DNA from: Xylophilus sp. GW821-FHT01B05
GTDB lineage: Bacteria > Pseudomonadota > Gammaproteobacteria > Burkholderiales > Burkholderiaceae_C
Direction of reading: 5' to 3'
DNA: 64,000 nt
Assembly (NCBI GenBank): GCA_038961845.1
Contig: CP152408.1
Coordinates: 4,278,001-4,342,000, forward strand
Program-made: the position numbers and the translations under genes
The notes under the pieces: model-generated
The model's input: the letters and a program-made list of their open reading frames with translations, nothing else
The model's database searches: none
Told to the model about the DNA's origin: nothing
Shown: in pieces, positions 24,938-33,618 of the stretch
Numbering within the stretch: position 1 is the first letter of the stretch
Layout of the letters: each line of letters begins with the position of its first letter

Positions 24938-26464
24938 ATGACGGAGTACCTGCTTGGCCTGGACGCCGGCAGCACCATGACCAAGGTTGTGCTGTTCGAC
25001 TGCAACGGCCGGGAAGTGGATGCAGAGCGGCGGCGCAACCCGATCCAGTTCCCACGCCCCGGGCACACCGAGCGGGACCCGGAGCGCATGTGGCACGACG
25101 CGGGCGACGCGATCCGGGTGCTGCTGGACCGCTGCGGCGTGGCGCCCTCGGCCATCGCCGGTGTCTCCACCTGCGGCTACGGCGCCGGCCTGTACCTGGT
25201 GAACGAGCGCGGCCGCGCGGTGCGCCCCGGCATCATGTCCACCGACGCCCGCGCGGCAGAGCTGATCGCCGGCTGGGAGCGCAGCGGCGTCTCGCCCGGC
25301 AGCGCCCTGCGGGTGCAGCAGCGGCACTGGACCGGCCAGCCCGCCGCGCTGATGGCCTGGCTGTCGCAGCACGAGCCGGCCGCTCTGCAAAAGACGCACC
25401 GGCTTGTGTTCTGCAAGGACTACCTGCGCGCCCAGTTGTGCGGCGACATCTCCACCGACCCGACCGACGCCGGCCTGGGTGCGCTGGTGGACGTGCCCAC
25501 GCACGCCTACGACCCGGCCTTCTACGACGCGCTGGGCATACCCGAATGGCATGCCAAGCTGCCGCACGTAGGCGCCAGCACCGAGGTCGTCGGGCGCGTG
25601 TCGACAACGGCAGAGGCCGCCACCGGCTTGCTGGCGGGCACGCCGGTGGTGCGCGGCATCGTGGACGTGGTGGCCGCGGCCATCGCATCGGGCGTGGTCG
25701 AACCCTCGCAGCTGAGCGTGGTGGCCGGCACCTTCAGCATCAATTCCACCCTGCACGCCACGCCGCGCATAGACACGCTGCCGCTGCTGCAGGCGCCCTA
25801 CCCGGTGGGCGGCTACTGCCTGGCGACCGAGGGCTCGCCCACCTCCGCCAGCAACTTCGAGTGGTACTGCAAAGCCGTGCTGGGCCCGGTGGTGGCCGCC
25901 GCGGCAGAGGACTCTGGCCGCACCATCTACGAGGTGCTGGGCGACCGGGTGCAAGCCGCCGCCATGCAGCGGCGCAACGACATCCTGTTCCTGCCCTTTC
26001 TCTTTGGCGGGCCGGGCGGCGCGCCGGCCGCGTTCATTGGCCTGCAGGCCGCGCACGACGGCACTGACGTGGTGCGCGCCATCTTCGAGGGCATTGCCTT
26101 CGCACATCGGCTGGACATCGAGCGGCTGCTGGGCGGCCGCGACCGCGCGCCGGTCACCAGCATCCGCCTGGCCGGCGGCGCGGCCCGCAGCCAACCCTGG
26201 TCGCAGATGTTCGCCGACGTGCTCGGCCTGCCGGTGGAGATCACCGAAGGCACCGAGCTGGGCGCGCGCGGCACGGCCATGAGCGCGGCCGTGGGCCTGG
26301 GCCTGCATGCCGACTGGGGCAGCGCGGTGCGCAACATGGTGCGCGTGGTGCGGCGCCTGGAACCACGGCCGGACTGGCAGGCGCTGTACGAGCGCAAGTA
26401 CGCACGCTTCAAGCGCTACCTGCACGGCATGGCCGCGCTGCAGCAGCAAGACGACGCGGCCTGA
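24938..26464 (+). CDS. FGGY-family carbohydrate kinase
   Basis: A 508-residue sugar/polyol kinase. The ATPase phosphate-1 loop is LLGLDAGSTMTKVVLFD at the N-terminus, and the C-terminal FGGY domain has GGAARSQPWSQMFADVLGLP followed by GARGTAMSAAVGLG. It is closest in style to xylulose/erythritol-type kinases rather than GlpK, since the GlpK substrate motifs are not seen. Start at 24938 is backed by GGAGG 8-12 bp upstream. It opens a rightward operon with the ThDP enzyme, divergent from the glpD-like gene, so kinase then dehydrogenase chemistry on a polyol is a reasonable inference; the substrate is not known. Confidence 0.88.
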   Translation: MTEYLLGLDAGSTMTKVVLFDCNGREVDAERRRNPIQFPRPGHTERDPERMWHDAGDAIRVLLDRCGVAPSAIAGVSTCGYGAGLYLVNERGRAVRPGIMSTDARAAELIAGWERSGVSPGSALRVQQRHWTGQPAALMAWLSQHEPAALQKTHRLVFCKDYLRAQLCGDISTDPTDAGLGALVDVPTHAYDPAFYDALGIPEWHAKLPHVGASTEVVGRVSTTAEAATGLLAGTPVVRGIVDVVAAAIASGVVEPSQLSVVAGTFSINSTLHATPRIDTLPLLQAPYPVGGYCLATEGSPTSASNFEWYCKAVLGPVVAAAAEDSGRTIYEVLGDRVQAAAMQRRNDILFLPFLFGGPGGAPAAFIGLQAAHDGTDVVRAIFEGIAFAHRLDIERLLGGRDRAPVTSIRLAGGAARSQPWSQMFADVLGLPVEITEGTELGARGTAMSAAVGLGLHADWGSAVRNMVRVVRRLEPRPDWQALYERKYARFKRYLHGMAALQQQDDAA

Positions 26465-26508
26465 GCCGCAGCCCCCCCAACAACACCCCACTCACCAAGG
26501 ATTGCCCC

Positions 26509-28296
26509 ATGGCCCACATCGGAGACTTCATCGCGCAGATGCTGATGCGCTACGGCGTCGAGTACGTCTTTGGCATGCCCGGCGGCCAGACCACCGCGCT
26601 GCACGACGGCATATCGCGGCTGTCGCCGCGCATCCAGCACATCCTTGTGCGCGACGAGCGCAGCGCGCCCTACGCGGCCGATGCCTATGCCCGCCTGACC
26701 GGCAAGCCCGGCGTCTGTGACGTCACCGTCGGCCCCGGCGCCACCAAGCTGCCGGATGGACTGGTGGAGGCGCTCAACGCCTCCATCCCCATGATCGCCA
26801 TCGTCGGCGAGCTGCCGCTGGATTGGGTCACGCTGCGCCACAAGGGCGTGGCCTCGCAGGGCTTTGACCAGCAGGCCTTCTTCCAGACCATCACCAAGGC
26901 CACCTTCACCGTGCCCAGCGTGGCCGCGCTGCCGGATGTGATCCGCAGCGCGTTTCGCATCGCCACCTCGCCACGGCCGGGGCCGGTGGTCATCATCGTG
27001 CCGCACGACGTGATGGACGCGCCCTGGGACGAGACCACGCCGCCGGTGGTGGTGGACGAGCGCTGCATGCGCGCGCCCTCCATCCGCTACCAGCCGCCAG
27101 CGGCCGACCTGCAGCGCGCGGCCGACCTAATCGCGCGCGCGCGGCGCCCCGCCTTCATTGCCGGCGGCGGCGTGCACGGCGCCGACGCCACCCACACGCT
27201 GCTGCAGCTGTGCGACCAGTTGCAGCCGCTGCTGGTCACCAGCCTGTCGGGCAAGGGCGCGGTGCCGGAGACCCGGCCCTATGCCGCCGGCGTGCTGAAC
27301 CCGCTGGGCTCGGCCGCCGCCATCGACCTGATCAAGCAGGCCGACCTGCTGGTCTGGTGCGGCAGCAAGGCCAGCCAGAACACCGCCATGAACTGGACCC
27401 TGCCGCTGCCCGGCCAGGCCACCATCACCATCGACGCCGACCCGACCGAGCACGGCCGCACCTTCGAGCCCGGCGTGGCCCTGTGCGGCGACCTGCGCGA
27501 CACGCTGCAGGCCCTGGCGCTGCACCTGCGCGAGGCCGGCGCCGCGCCGCAGCCCGACTGGCTGGCCGCCATCGCCACGCGCAAGGCGGCGATGCAGCGC
27601 GCCCTGGACGCAGACATGGCCAGCGAAGACGTGCCTATCCTGCCCCAGCGCGTGATGCGCGGCGTGGCCGAGCGCCTGCAGCCGCACGACGTGGTGGTGA
27701 GCGACGCCAGTTGGTCGGCCGGCTGGATCGCCCAGTACATCCCGGCGCAGCGCAGCGGCCGCAACTTCATCTACGCGCGCGGCCAGGGCGGGCTGGGCTA
27801 CTCGATACCGGCCTCGCTCGGCGCGGCGGTGGTGCAGCGCGCCAACAAGGGCAAGGTGGTCACGGTCGCGGGCGACGGCGGGCACTCGTTCTCGGTGGGC
27901 GAGCTGGCCACCCAGGCGCAGAACCGGCTGCGGATCGTCAACATCGTCATCAACAACGGCACCCTGGGCTGGCTGCAGATGTGGCAGGAGCTGTTCTTTG
28001 AGGACCTGCGCCAGTCGGTGGACCTGAGCTTTGGCAACAAGCCGGACTTTGCCGCCGCCGGCACCGCCATGGGCCTGCTGGGCCTGCGGGTGGCGCTGCC
28101 CGAAGAACTGGACGCGGCCCTGGACGCCGCCTTTGCCCATGACGGCCCCAGCCTGGTCGAGGTGCTGATAGACCCGCGCGCCACGCCCATCCACAGCTTC
28201 AAGCGCCGCCTGGACGACGCCCAGCGCAAGCCGGTGCGCCCGGGCACGGTGTACGAGTTGCGGGAATGGCAGCGGGCCGTAAGCCTGCCTGAGTGA
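26509..28296 (+). CDS. Thiamine-diphosphate-dependent enzyme, acetolactate synthase-like
   Basis: A 595-residue ThDP enzyme with the three-domain plan of acetohydroxyacid synthase/decarboxylases: PYR domain (~1-170) with catalytic-type Glu50 in HILVRDERSAPYAADAYARL, central domain (~190-325), and PP domain (~390-550) with the GDG...NN metal/ThDP motif (GDGGHSFSVGELATQAQNRL at ~455, ending INNG). FGMPGGQTTALHDGI is the substrate-loop region and departs from true IlvB proteins. There is no small regulatory subunit. It is 44 bp downstream of the FGGY kinase, so it likely acts in the same pathway, perhaps cleaving or ligating a keto-sugar acid; the reaction is unknown. Confidence 0.85.
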   Translation: MAHIGDFIAQMLMRYGVEYVFGMPGGQTTALHDGISRLSPRIQHILVRDERSAPYAADAYARLTGKPGVCDVTVGPGATKLPDGLVEALNASIPMIAIVGELPLDWVTLRHKGVASQGFDQQAFFQTITKATFTVPSVAALPDVIRSAFRIATSPRPGPVVIIVPHDVMDAPWDETTPPVVVDERCMRAPSIRYQPPAADLQRAADLIARARRPAFIAGGGVHGADATHTLLQLCDQLQPLLVTSLSGKGAVPETRPYAAGVLNPLGSAAAIDLIKQADLLVWCGSKASQNTAMNWTLPLPGQATITIDADPTEHGRTFEPGVALCGDLRDTLQALALHLREAGAAPQPDWLAAIATRKAAMQRALDADMASEDVPILPQRVMRGVAERLQPHDVVVSDASWSAGWIAQYIPAQRSGRNFIYARGQGGLGYSIPASLGAAVVQRANKGKVVTVAGDGGHSFSVGELATQAQNRLRIVNIVINNGTLGWLQMWQELFFEDLRQSVDLSFGNKPDFAAAGTAMGLLGLRVALPEELDAALDAAFAHDGPSLVEVLIDPRATPIHSFKRRLDDAQRKPVRPGTVYELREWQRAVSLPE

Positions 28297-28443
28297 ACGC
28301 CCCCCGGGAGAGGCTGCGTAAAATCCAGGGCGAACCGACAGCGCGTCGCCGCCCGCGATCCGCTTCGAGCGGTTCAGCCCCTTTCCGGCAGCCGGCCTTG
28401 CGCGACGCACGCGGAAACCGCCTGCCGTTCCTCCGGAGCCCCC

Positions 28444-29271
28444 ATGACCTATTGCGTCGCCATCAAGCTCAACGCCGGCCTTGTCTTTTTGTCCGACTCG
28501 CGCACCAACGCCGGCCTGGACCAGATCAGCACCTTTCGCAAAACCATCGTCTACGAGAAGCCGGGCGACCGCTGCATGGTGCTGCTGTCGGCTGGCAACC
28601 TGAGCATCTCGCAGTCGGTGCGCGAGATCCTGCAGGTCGAGCAGCTGAAAGAGACGGAAGACAGCGAGCCCATCACCATCTGGAACGCCAAGAGCATGTT
28701 CGATGCCGCGCGCGTGCTGGGCCAGGCGGTGCGCCACGTGTACGAGCGCGACGGCGAGGCGCTGCAGCATTCGGGCGTGGACTTTAATGTGTCGCTGATC
28801 CTGGGCGGGCAGATCCGCGGCGAGGGCATGCGCCTGTTCCAGGTCTATTCGGCCGGCAACTTCATCGAGGCCACGCCTGAGACGCAATACTTCCAGATCG
28901 GCGAATCCAAGTACGGCAAGCCGGTGCTCGACCGCGTGATCACGCCCGCCACGCCGCTGGACGAGGCCGCCAAGTGCGCACTGGTGTCCATGGATTCGAC
29001 GCTCAAGTCCAACCTCTCGGTAGGCCTGCCGCTGGACCTGGTGGTGTACGAGGCCAATGCGCTGCGCACCGACAAGATCATCGCCATCGACAGCGACAAC
29101 CCCTACTACCGCATGCTGCACAACAGCTGGGGGCAGAAGCTGCGCGAGGTGTTCGACAGCCTCGAAGACCCGGTCTGGGACGACGCCCACACCAACACCC
29201 CGCTCAACCTGCCCAACGGCCGCGTCAAGCCGCTGAAGAAGCTCACCAACCCGCACGAGAAGCTGATCTAG
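28444..29271 (+). CDS. Anbu-type proteasome-related peptidase
   Basis: A 275-residue member of the Ntn-hydrolase proteasome superfamily, the bacterial Anbu (ancestral beta subunit) group. It begins MTYCVAIKLNAGLVFLSDSR: removal of Met would expose Thr2 as nucleophile, and the GLVFLSDSRTNAG strand with Asp/Ser follows as in proteasomal beta subunits. Later segments GVDFNVSLILGGQIRGEGMR and YFQIGESKYGKPVLDR are typical of Anbu. Anbu normally sits with an ATP-grasp protein, an alpha-E protein and a transglutaminase-like protease; none of them is here. Instead an alpha/beta hydrolase starts 4 bp after the stop. Protease activity of Anbu is still debated. Confidence 0.9.
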   Translation: MTYCVAIKLNAGLVFLSDSRTNAGLDQISTFRKTIVYEKPGDRCMVLLSAGNLSISQSVREILQVEQLKETEDSEPITIWNAKSMFDAARVLGQAVRHVYERDGEALQHSGVDFNVSLILGGQIRGEGMRLFQVYSAGNFIEATPETQYFQIGESKYGKPVLDRVITPATPLDEAAKCALVSMDSTLKSNLSVGLPLDLVVYEANALRTDKIIAIDSDNPYYRMLHNSWGQKLREVFDSLEDPVWDDAHTNTPLNLPNGRVKPLKKLTNPHEKLI

Positions 29272-29275
29272 CGCG

Positions 29276-30091
29276 ATGAGCGCACTGATCGTCTTCTCGC
29301 ACGCCAACAGCTTTGCGGCCAGCACCTATGGCGTGCTGTTTCGCAGCCTGCGCTCACGCGGCTTCCAGGTGCGCGCACCAGAGAAGTTTGGCCACGACCC
29401 GGCCTACCCCGTCACCAGCAACTGGCCGCAGCTGGTGCGCCAGCTGCACAACTTTGCCGAAGACGCGGTGCGCGGCCACGAAGGCCCGCTCTACTACGTC
29501 GGCCATTCATTGGGCGGCTACCTGAGCCTGATGACCGCCTGCCGCCACCCACGGCCGGCGGGGCGTGCCATCGACGGCGTGCTGCTGATCGACTCGCCGG
29601 TGGTGAGCGGCTGGCGCGCCACTGCCGTGCAACTGGCCAAGAGCACTGGCGCGGTGGGTGCGCTCGGCCCGGGCTCGATCAGCCGCCGGCGGCGCCAGCA
29701 CTGGGCCAGCCGCGCCGAGGCGCGCGCGCATTTCACCGGCAAGCCGCTGTTCGCGGCCTGGGAGCCCGCCGTGCTGGACGACTACCTGGCCCATGGCCTG
29801 CAAGACACGCCCGACGGCGGCTGCACCCTGGCCTTCGACCGCACGGTGGAAACCGCCATCTACAACACCTTGCCGCACAACCTGGACCGGCTGCTGCGCC
29901 GCCACCCACCGCCCTGCCCGGTGGGCTTTATCGGCGGCACGCGCTCGGCGGAAATGCGCCAGGTCGGCATCGCCATGACCCAACGCATCACCCAGGGCCG
30001 CATCGCCATGCTGGAGGGCAGCCACCTGTTCCCCATGGAGAAACCGCTGGAAACCGCCGCCGCCATCGAGGCCGCGCTGCGCAGTTTCTGA
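29276..30091 (+). CDS. Alpha/beta hydrolase
   Basis: A 271-residue alpha/beta-hydrolase-fold protein. The nucleophile elbow is YYVGHSLGGYLSL with Ser78; FSHANSFAASTYG near residue 7 gives the oxyanion region (HxN type rather than HG), and a His near residue 250 in LEGSHLFPME completes a plausible triad. The acidic member is probably in the CPVGFIGGTRSAEM strand region but cannot be fixed. No signal peptide, so cytosolic. The 4-bp spacing to the Anbu gene implies co-translation; substrate unknown. Confidence 0.86.
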   Translation: MSALIVFSHANSFAASTYGVLFRSLRSRGFQVRAPEKFGHDPAYPVTSNWPQLVRQLHNFAEDAVRGHEGPLYYVGHSLGGYLSLMTACRHPRPAGRAIDGVLLIDSPVVSGWRATAVQLAKSTGAVGALGPGSISRRRRQHWASRAEARAHFTGKPLFAAWEPAVLDDYLAHGLQDTPDGGCTLAFDRTVETAIYNTLPHNLDRLLRRHPPPCPVGFIGGTRSAEMRQVGIAMTQRITQGRIAMLEGSHLFPMEKPLETAAAIEAALRSF

Positions 30092-30134
30092 CGGACAATG
30101 CGCGCCCGCTTGTATTCCCGTATTGCTTCTTGCC

Positions 30135-30647
30135 ATGACGTCTTCCCACTCTGCCGCCCTTGACTCCGACCAGCCCGAGGATGGCGACGCAGTGGTGCAG
30201 GAAGCCACGCTGTGGCGCAGCAACGGCTGGACGGCGCGCGTCATCAAGAACGAAGACGACGACGGCTGGGCCGTCGCCATGACCCAGGACGGCCAGGCCG
30301 AGCCCGCGCTGGTCGGCCCCTGGACCATGGGCCGCGACAAGAAGAACCCCAAGCCGCTGGACACCGCCGCCTTCAACACCCTGGTCAAGACCGCCGCCGA
30401 GGTACTGCGCCGGCACGAGCAGCAACTGCACGCGCTGCTGCACAAGCAGATCGAGGTAGAGGTGGCCGCCCAGCGCATCCGCGTCACCTTGGACATCACG
30501 CCGGACGAAGACAACCCCAGCGCCGAGCTGGCCGCCTGGGACCTGGAAGGCAACGCATTGGGCCAGGCCAAGGCGCGGCCCAACTTCCAGTTGAACCGGG
30601 CCAGCGCCATTGCCTGGATAGAGGGCGGCTACGCCAGGCCGCGTTGA
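30135..30647 (+). CDS. Hypothetical protein, 170 aa
   Basis: A soluble, acidic protein that I do not recognise. It has no signal peptide or membrane segment. Notable stretches are EATLWRSNGWTARVIKNEDD with an adjacent DGWAVAMTQDGQ, which look like a beta-sheet edge, and a central helix AAFNTLVKTAAEVLRRHEQQ. The ATG at 30135 is preferred to an upstream TTG at 30123. It may be transcribed with the Anbu-hydrolase pair (43-bp gap). Codon usage is like its neighbours, which supports a real gene. Confidence 0.68.
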   Translation: MTSSHSAALDSDQPEDGDAVVQEATLWRSNGWTARVIKNEDDDGWAVAMTQDGQAEPALVGPWTMGRDKKNPKPLDTAAFNTLVKTAAEVLRRHEQQLHALLHKQIEVEVAAQRIRVTLDITPDEDNPSAELAAWDLEGNALGQAKARPNFQLNRASAIAWIEGGYARPR

Positions 30648-30660
30648 CGGCATGCCGCGC

Positions 30661-30726
30661 AATAGCTATCAAATAGATAGCTATTAGCCCAGGCCAAACA
30701 AGGGCTAGAGGCCTTTTTTACCAAAA
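30661..30726 (+). repeat. Dispersed repeat R1, copy D
   Basis: GATAGCTATTAGCCCAGG, then AAGGGCTAGAGGCC and a T-run: a near-consensus R1 copy between the convergent ends of the 170-aa gene and uppP. A second ATAGCTATC half is repeated just before it. The T-rich tail could act as a terminator. Confidence 0.8.
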
Positions 30727-30743
30727 ACTGCGCCGCCAGGCGC

Positions 30744-31568
30744 CTACTCTGCCCACACCACCAGCCCGCTGAAGGCCGTGGCCAGCACCACGATGCCAAA
30801 CACGATGCGGTACCAGGCAAAGGGCACAAAGCTGTGGCTGGCGATGTAGCGCAGCAGCCAGCGCACGCAGATCCAGGCGCTGATGAAGGAAAACACCAGC
30901 CCCACGGCAAACAGCGGCAGATCGGCCATCGACAGCAGCGCGCGCTGCTTGTACAGGCTGTAGACGCCCGCGCCGATCAGTGTCGGGATCGCCAGAAAGA
31001 ACGAGAAATCCGTGGCCGCCTTGCGCGACAGCCCCAGCAGCATGCCGCCGATGATGGTCGAGCCGCTGCGGCTGGTGCCCGGCACCAGCGCCAGGCACTG
31101 CGCCAGCCCGACCTTGAGCGCGTCCCAGGGCGTCATGTCCTCGACCGTGTGCACGCGCACCACCGATGGCGGGCGCTTCTCTGCCCACAGGATCACCAGC
31201 CCGCCCAGGATGAAGGTGCTGGCCACCACCACCGGGGTGAACAGGTGCGTCTGCACCGCCTTGCCAAACAACAGCCCCAGCACCACGGCCGGGCAAAAGC
31301 CGATCAGCACATTGAGCGCAAAGCGCTGCGCATTGCGCTGGCTGGGCAAAGCCACCAGCGTGTCGCGGATCTTCTGCCAATAGACCAGGATCACGGCAAA
31401 GATCGCGCCGGTCTGGATGGCGATGTCGAAGACCTTGGCCTTCTCATCGTCGAAGCCCAGCAGTGCGCCGGCCAGGATCAGGTGCCCGGTCGAGGAAATG
31501 GGCAGAAATTCGGTGAGGCCTTCGACGACCCCCATGACGGCGGCCTTGGCCAGCAGAACGGTATCCAA
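30744..31568 (-). CDS. uppP: Undecaprenyl-diphosphate phosphatase
   Basis: A 274-residue multi-pass inner-membrane enzyme that recycles undecaprenyl diphosphate to the monophosphate carrier for peptidoglycan and O-antigen synthesis. Both catalytic motifs are present: [15 protein letters not shown] (residues 16-29) and [12 protein letters not shown] around residue 162. A TTG start at 31568 is chosen because AGGAGC lies 7 bp upstream and the resulting [13 protein letters not shown] matches the family N-terminus; the frame open to 31643 has no credible start. Stand-alone gene. Confidence 0.95.
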   Translation of the reverse strand: MDTVLLAKAAVMGVVEGLTEFLPISSTGHLILAGALLGFDDEKAKVFDIAIQTGAIFAVILVYWQKIRDTLVALPSQRNAQRFALNVLIGFCPAVVLGLLFGKAVQTHLFTPVVVASTFILGGLVILWAEKRPPSVVRVHTVEDMTPWDALKVGLAQCLALVPGTSRSGSTIIGGMLLGLSRKAATDFSFFLAIPTLIGAGVYSLYKQRALLSMADLPLFAVGLVFSFISAWICVRWLLRYIASHSFVPFAWYRIVFGIVVLATAFSGLVVWAE

Positions 31569-31660
31569 GCAGGTGCTCCTAGAACAGCGGGCGATTATCG
31601 CCAGCGCAGCGGCCGGTTGGGCCGCCGTTGGCGACGCTTTCAACCCGTTTCACTCCGCCT

Positions 31661-31720
31661 GGAGCGCACTTCGTCGCAAGGGCGTGGCGCCCTGCGGGCG
31701 GCGCGGCGACAGTGCGCTCC
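31661..31720 (+). promoter_or_regulatory. Hairpin-forming leader ahead of the DUF6622 gene
   Basis: GGAGCGCACT (31661-31670) is matched exactly in inverse by AGTGCGCTCC (31711-31720), with further GC-rich self-complementarity between. The preceding TTTCACTCC and the following TTCGTCGCAAGG also occur ahead of the paralogous gene at 33619, so this may be a shared leader or another short dispersed repeat. Confidence 0.4.
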
Positions 31721-31739
31721 AAAGTCCAAGGAATCCGCC

Positions 31740-32273
31740 ATGCCCAGCCTGCTCCAGATCATCCACAACACCCCGACCTGGGTCTTTGGCCTGCTCCTGC
31801 TGCTGGCCTGGCTGGGCGGCAAGCAGTTGCGCCCGACCCGCGTGAGCCTGGCGCGCACCGCCGTGCTGCCGGTAGCCATGGCCGGCCTGTCGCTCTATGG
31901 CGTGGCCTCGGGCTTTGCGGCACAACCCTGGGCGCTGGCAGCCTGGGGCCTGGCGGCCGCGGCGCTGCTGGCTCTGCTGCTGCGCCGGCCGCCGCCGGCA
32001 GGCGTGGCCTATGACCCGGCCTCGCGCAGCTTCGCCCTGCCGGGCAGCGCCATGCCGCTGGCCCTGATGATGGGCATCTTCTTTACCAAGTACGGCGTGG
32101 GCGTGGCCCTGGCCATGCACCCGGCACTGGCCCACGAACCGGTCTTTGCGCTGCCGGTGTGCACGCTGTACGGCGCCTTCAGCGGCGTGTTCGCCGGCCG
32201 CGCCTTGCGCCTGTGGCGCCTGGCCCTGCGCCAGGATGCTGCATCCGGCAACCTGCCCACGGCCGGCGCATGA
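31740..32273 (+). CDS. DUF6622-family inner-membrane protein
   Basis: A 177-residue integral membrane protein beginning MPSLLQIIHNTPTWVFGLLL, the recognisable start of DUF6622 proteins of Burkholderiales. Four to five TM helices are expected, with a cytoplasmic or periplasmic loop YDPASRSFALPGSAMPLALM between helices. The function is unknown. The C-terminal half is paralogous to the second half of the protein at 33619-34560 (shared R-x-F-x-LPGSA-x-PLAL and CTLYGA/GTLYGA motifs). Confidence 0.75.
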   Translation: MPSLLQIIHNTPTWVFGLLLLLAWLGGKQLRPTRVSLARTAVLPVAMAGLSLYGVASGFAAQPWALAAWGLAAAALLALLLRRPPPAGVAYDPASRSFALPGSAMPLALMMGIFFTKYGVGVALAMHPALAHEPVFALPVCTLYGAFSGVFAGRALRLWRLALRQDAASGNLPTAGA

Positions 32274-32322
32274 AGGGCGACCGACCCATGCAGGCCCGCC
32301 GCAATGCACGGAGAATCCGCCC

Positions 32323-33231
32323 ATGAGCATTCTTCTGGTGATCCTCAAGGTCTCGGTCGTGGTGGTACTGGCCGCCTCGCTCATCGAGGCACTGGTGCTG
32401 TCGTGGCGGCATGCGCGGCACGGCGCCGCGGCCTACGACTGGAAGGCCTCCGCTGTCTCGGTGTTTGACTTTCTGGTGCGCGAATACCCGCTGCGCTGGC
32501 TGCTGCCGCTGGCCTTCTGGGTCGGCGCTATGGACTGGTTCTATGCGCACCGCCTCTGGACCTTGCCGATGAACCACTGGAGCGGCTGGGTGGCCTGCTT
32601 CCTCGCCCAGGAGTTTTGCTATTACTGGTACCACCGCGCAGCGCACCGGGTGCGCTGGTTCTGGTGTACGCATGCCATCCACCATTCGCCCAACCAGCTC
32701 AACCTGTCGGCCGCCTACCGCTTTGGCTGGACTGGCCGGATCACCGGCACGCTGGCCTTCTTCACGCTGGCGCCGCTGCTGGGCATGCCGCCGCAGGTGA
32801 TCCTGCTGATGCTCTCGCTCAATCTGCTGTACCAGTTCTGGGTGCATGCCACCTGGATTCCGCGCCTGGGGCCGCTGGAATGGGTGCTGAACACGCCATC
32901 GGCGCACCGCGTGCACCATGCGTCGAACCTGGAGTACCTGGACGGCAACTACGGCGGCGTGCTGATCGTGTTCGACCGCCTGTTCGGCACCTACATCGCC
33001 GAGCGCGCCGACCTGCCCTGCCGCTACGGCCTGGTGCAGCCGCTGCGCGGCTACAACCTGCTGCGCATCGAGTTCGGCCAATGGCAGGCGCTGTGGCGCG
33101 ACCTGCGCTCGGCCCGCTCGCTGCGCGTGGCGCTTGGCTACCTGCTGGGGCCACCCGGCTGGCAACCCGATGGCCAGGGCCAAACCACCGAGGCCTTGCG
33201 CGCACGCATGCCGCGAATTCCCCCGCCATGA
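32323..33231 (+). CDS. Sterol desaturase / fatty acid hydroxylase family protein
   Basis: A 302-residue membrane di-iron enzyme. The three histidine clusters that bind the irons are all present: HRAAH (HX3H) and THAIHHSPNQ (HX2HH) around residues 105-125, and SAHRVHHASN near residue 200. TM helices flank them (MSILLVILKVSVVVVLAASL at the start, and others). These enzymes hydroxylate or desaturate lipids with O2; the substrate here is unknown, with a membrane lipid or fatty acid most likely. It sits in a membrane-gene block and overlaps the next 2TM gene by 4 bp. Confidence 0.9.
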   Translation: MSILLVILKVSVVVVLAASLIEALVLSWRHARHGAAAYDWKASAVSVFDFLVREYPLRWLLPLAFWVGAMDWFYAHRLWTLPMNHWSGWVACFLAQEFCYYWYHRAAHRVRWFWCTHAIHHSPNQLNLSAAYRFGWTGRITGTLAFFTLAPLLGMPPQVILLMLSLNLLYQFWVHATWIPRLGPLEWVLNTPSAHRVHHASNLEYLDGNYGGVLIVFDRLFGTYIAERADLPCRYGLVQPLRGYNLLRIEFGQWQALWRDLRSARSLRVALGYLLGPPGWQPDGQGQTTEALRARMPRIPPP

Positions 33232-33518
33232 GCGCGCCGCTGTCCCCCGACGAAATCGAACGCATTGCCCGCAAGCGCGCAGGCGCCAAGCTTGGCTGGT
33301 ACATCCACGCCACGGTCTATGTGCTGGTCAACGCCGGGCTGTTTGTGCTGTCGCAAAGCGTGGGCCACCAGCGGCGCTGGTCGATCTACCCGGCGCTGGG
33401 CTGGGGCGTGGGGCTGCTGTGCCATGGCGCATCGGTGTGGGTGCTGGGCTCTGGCAGCGCGCTGCGCGAACGCATGGTGGAGCGCGAACGCGAGCGCTTG
33501 CGGCAGCAGCAGCGCTAA
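33228..33518 (+). CDS. 2TM domain-containing protein (first paralogue)
   Basis: A 96-residue protein with two TM helices. It begins MSAPLSPDEIERIARKRAGA, then KLGWYIHATVYVLVNAGLFV (helix 1) and WSIYPALGWGVGLLCHGASV (helix 2), and ends in a charged coiled tail rich in Arg, Glu and Gln. This layout is the 2TM domain, often found on its own or fused to LytTR or histidine kinase proteins. Its near twin lies at 34557. Start overlaps the desaturase stop (ATGA). Confidence 0.8.
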   Translation: MSAPLSPDEIERIARKRAGAKLGWYIHATVYVLVNAGLFVLSQSVGHQRRWSIYPALGWGVGLLCHGASVWVLGSGSALRERMVERERERLRQQQR

Positions 33519-33618
33519 GCGCATTTCACTCCCGCAAAGCGGCGTTTCGTCGCAAGGCGCTGGCCCCGCAAAGGCGGCACTGGAACAGTGATGGCACCCA
33601 TCACTACCCGCCACCGCC

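Noticed and set aside
27127..29325. A 732-codon open frame on the minus strand opposite the ThDP and Anbu genes
   Set aside because: It mirrors two well-recognised genes on the plus strand and encodes His/Arg/Gly-rich sequence with no family features, as expected of antisense frames in GC-rich DNA.
30123..30134. TTG start for the 170-aa protein
   Set aside because: The ATG at 30135 has equal or better context and no family evidence supports four extra residues.
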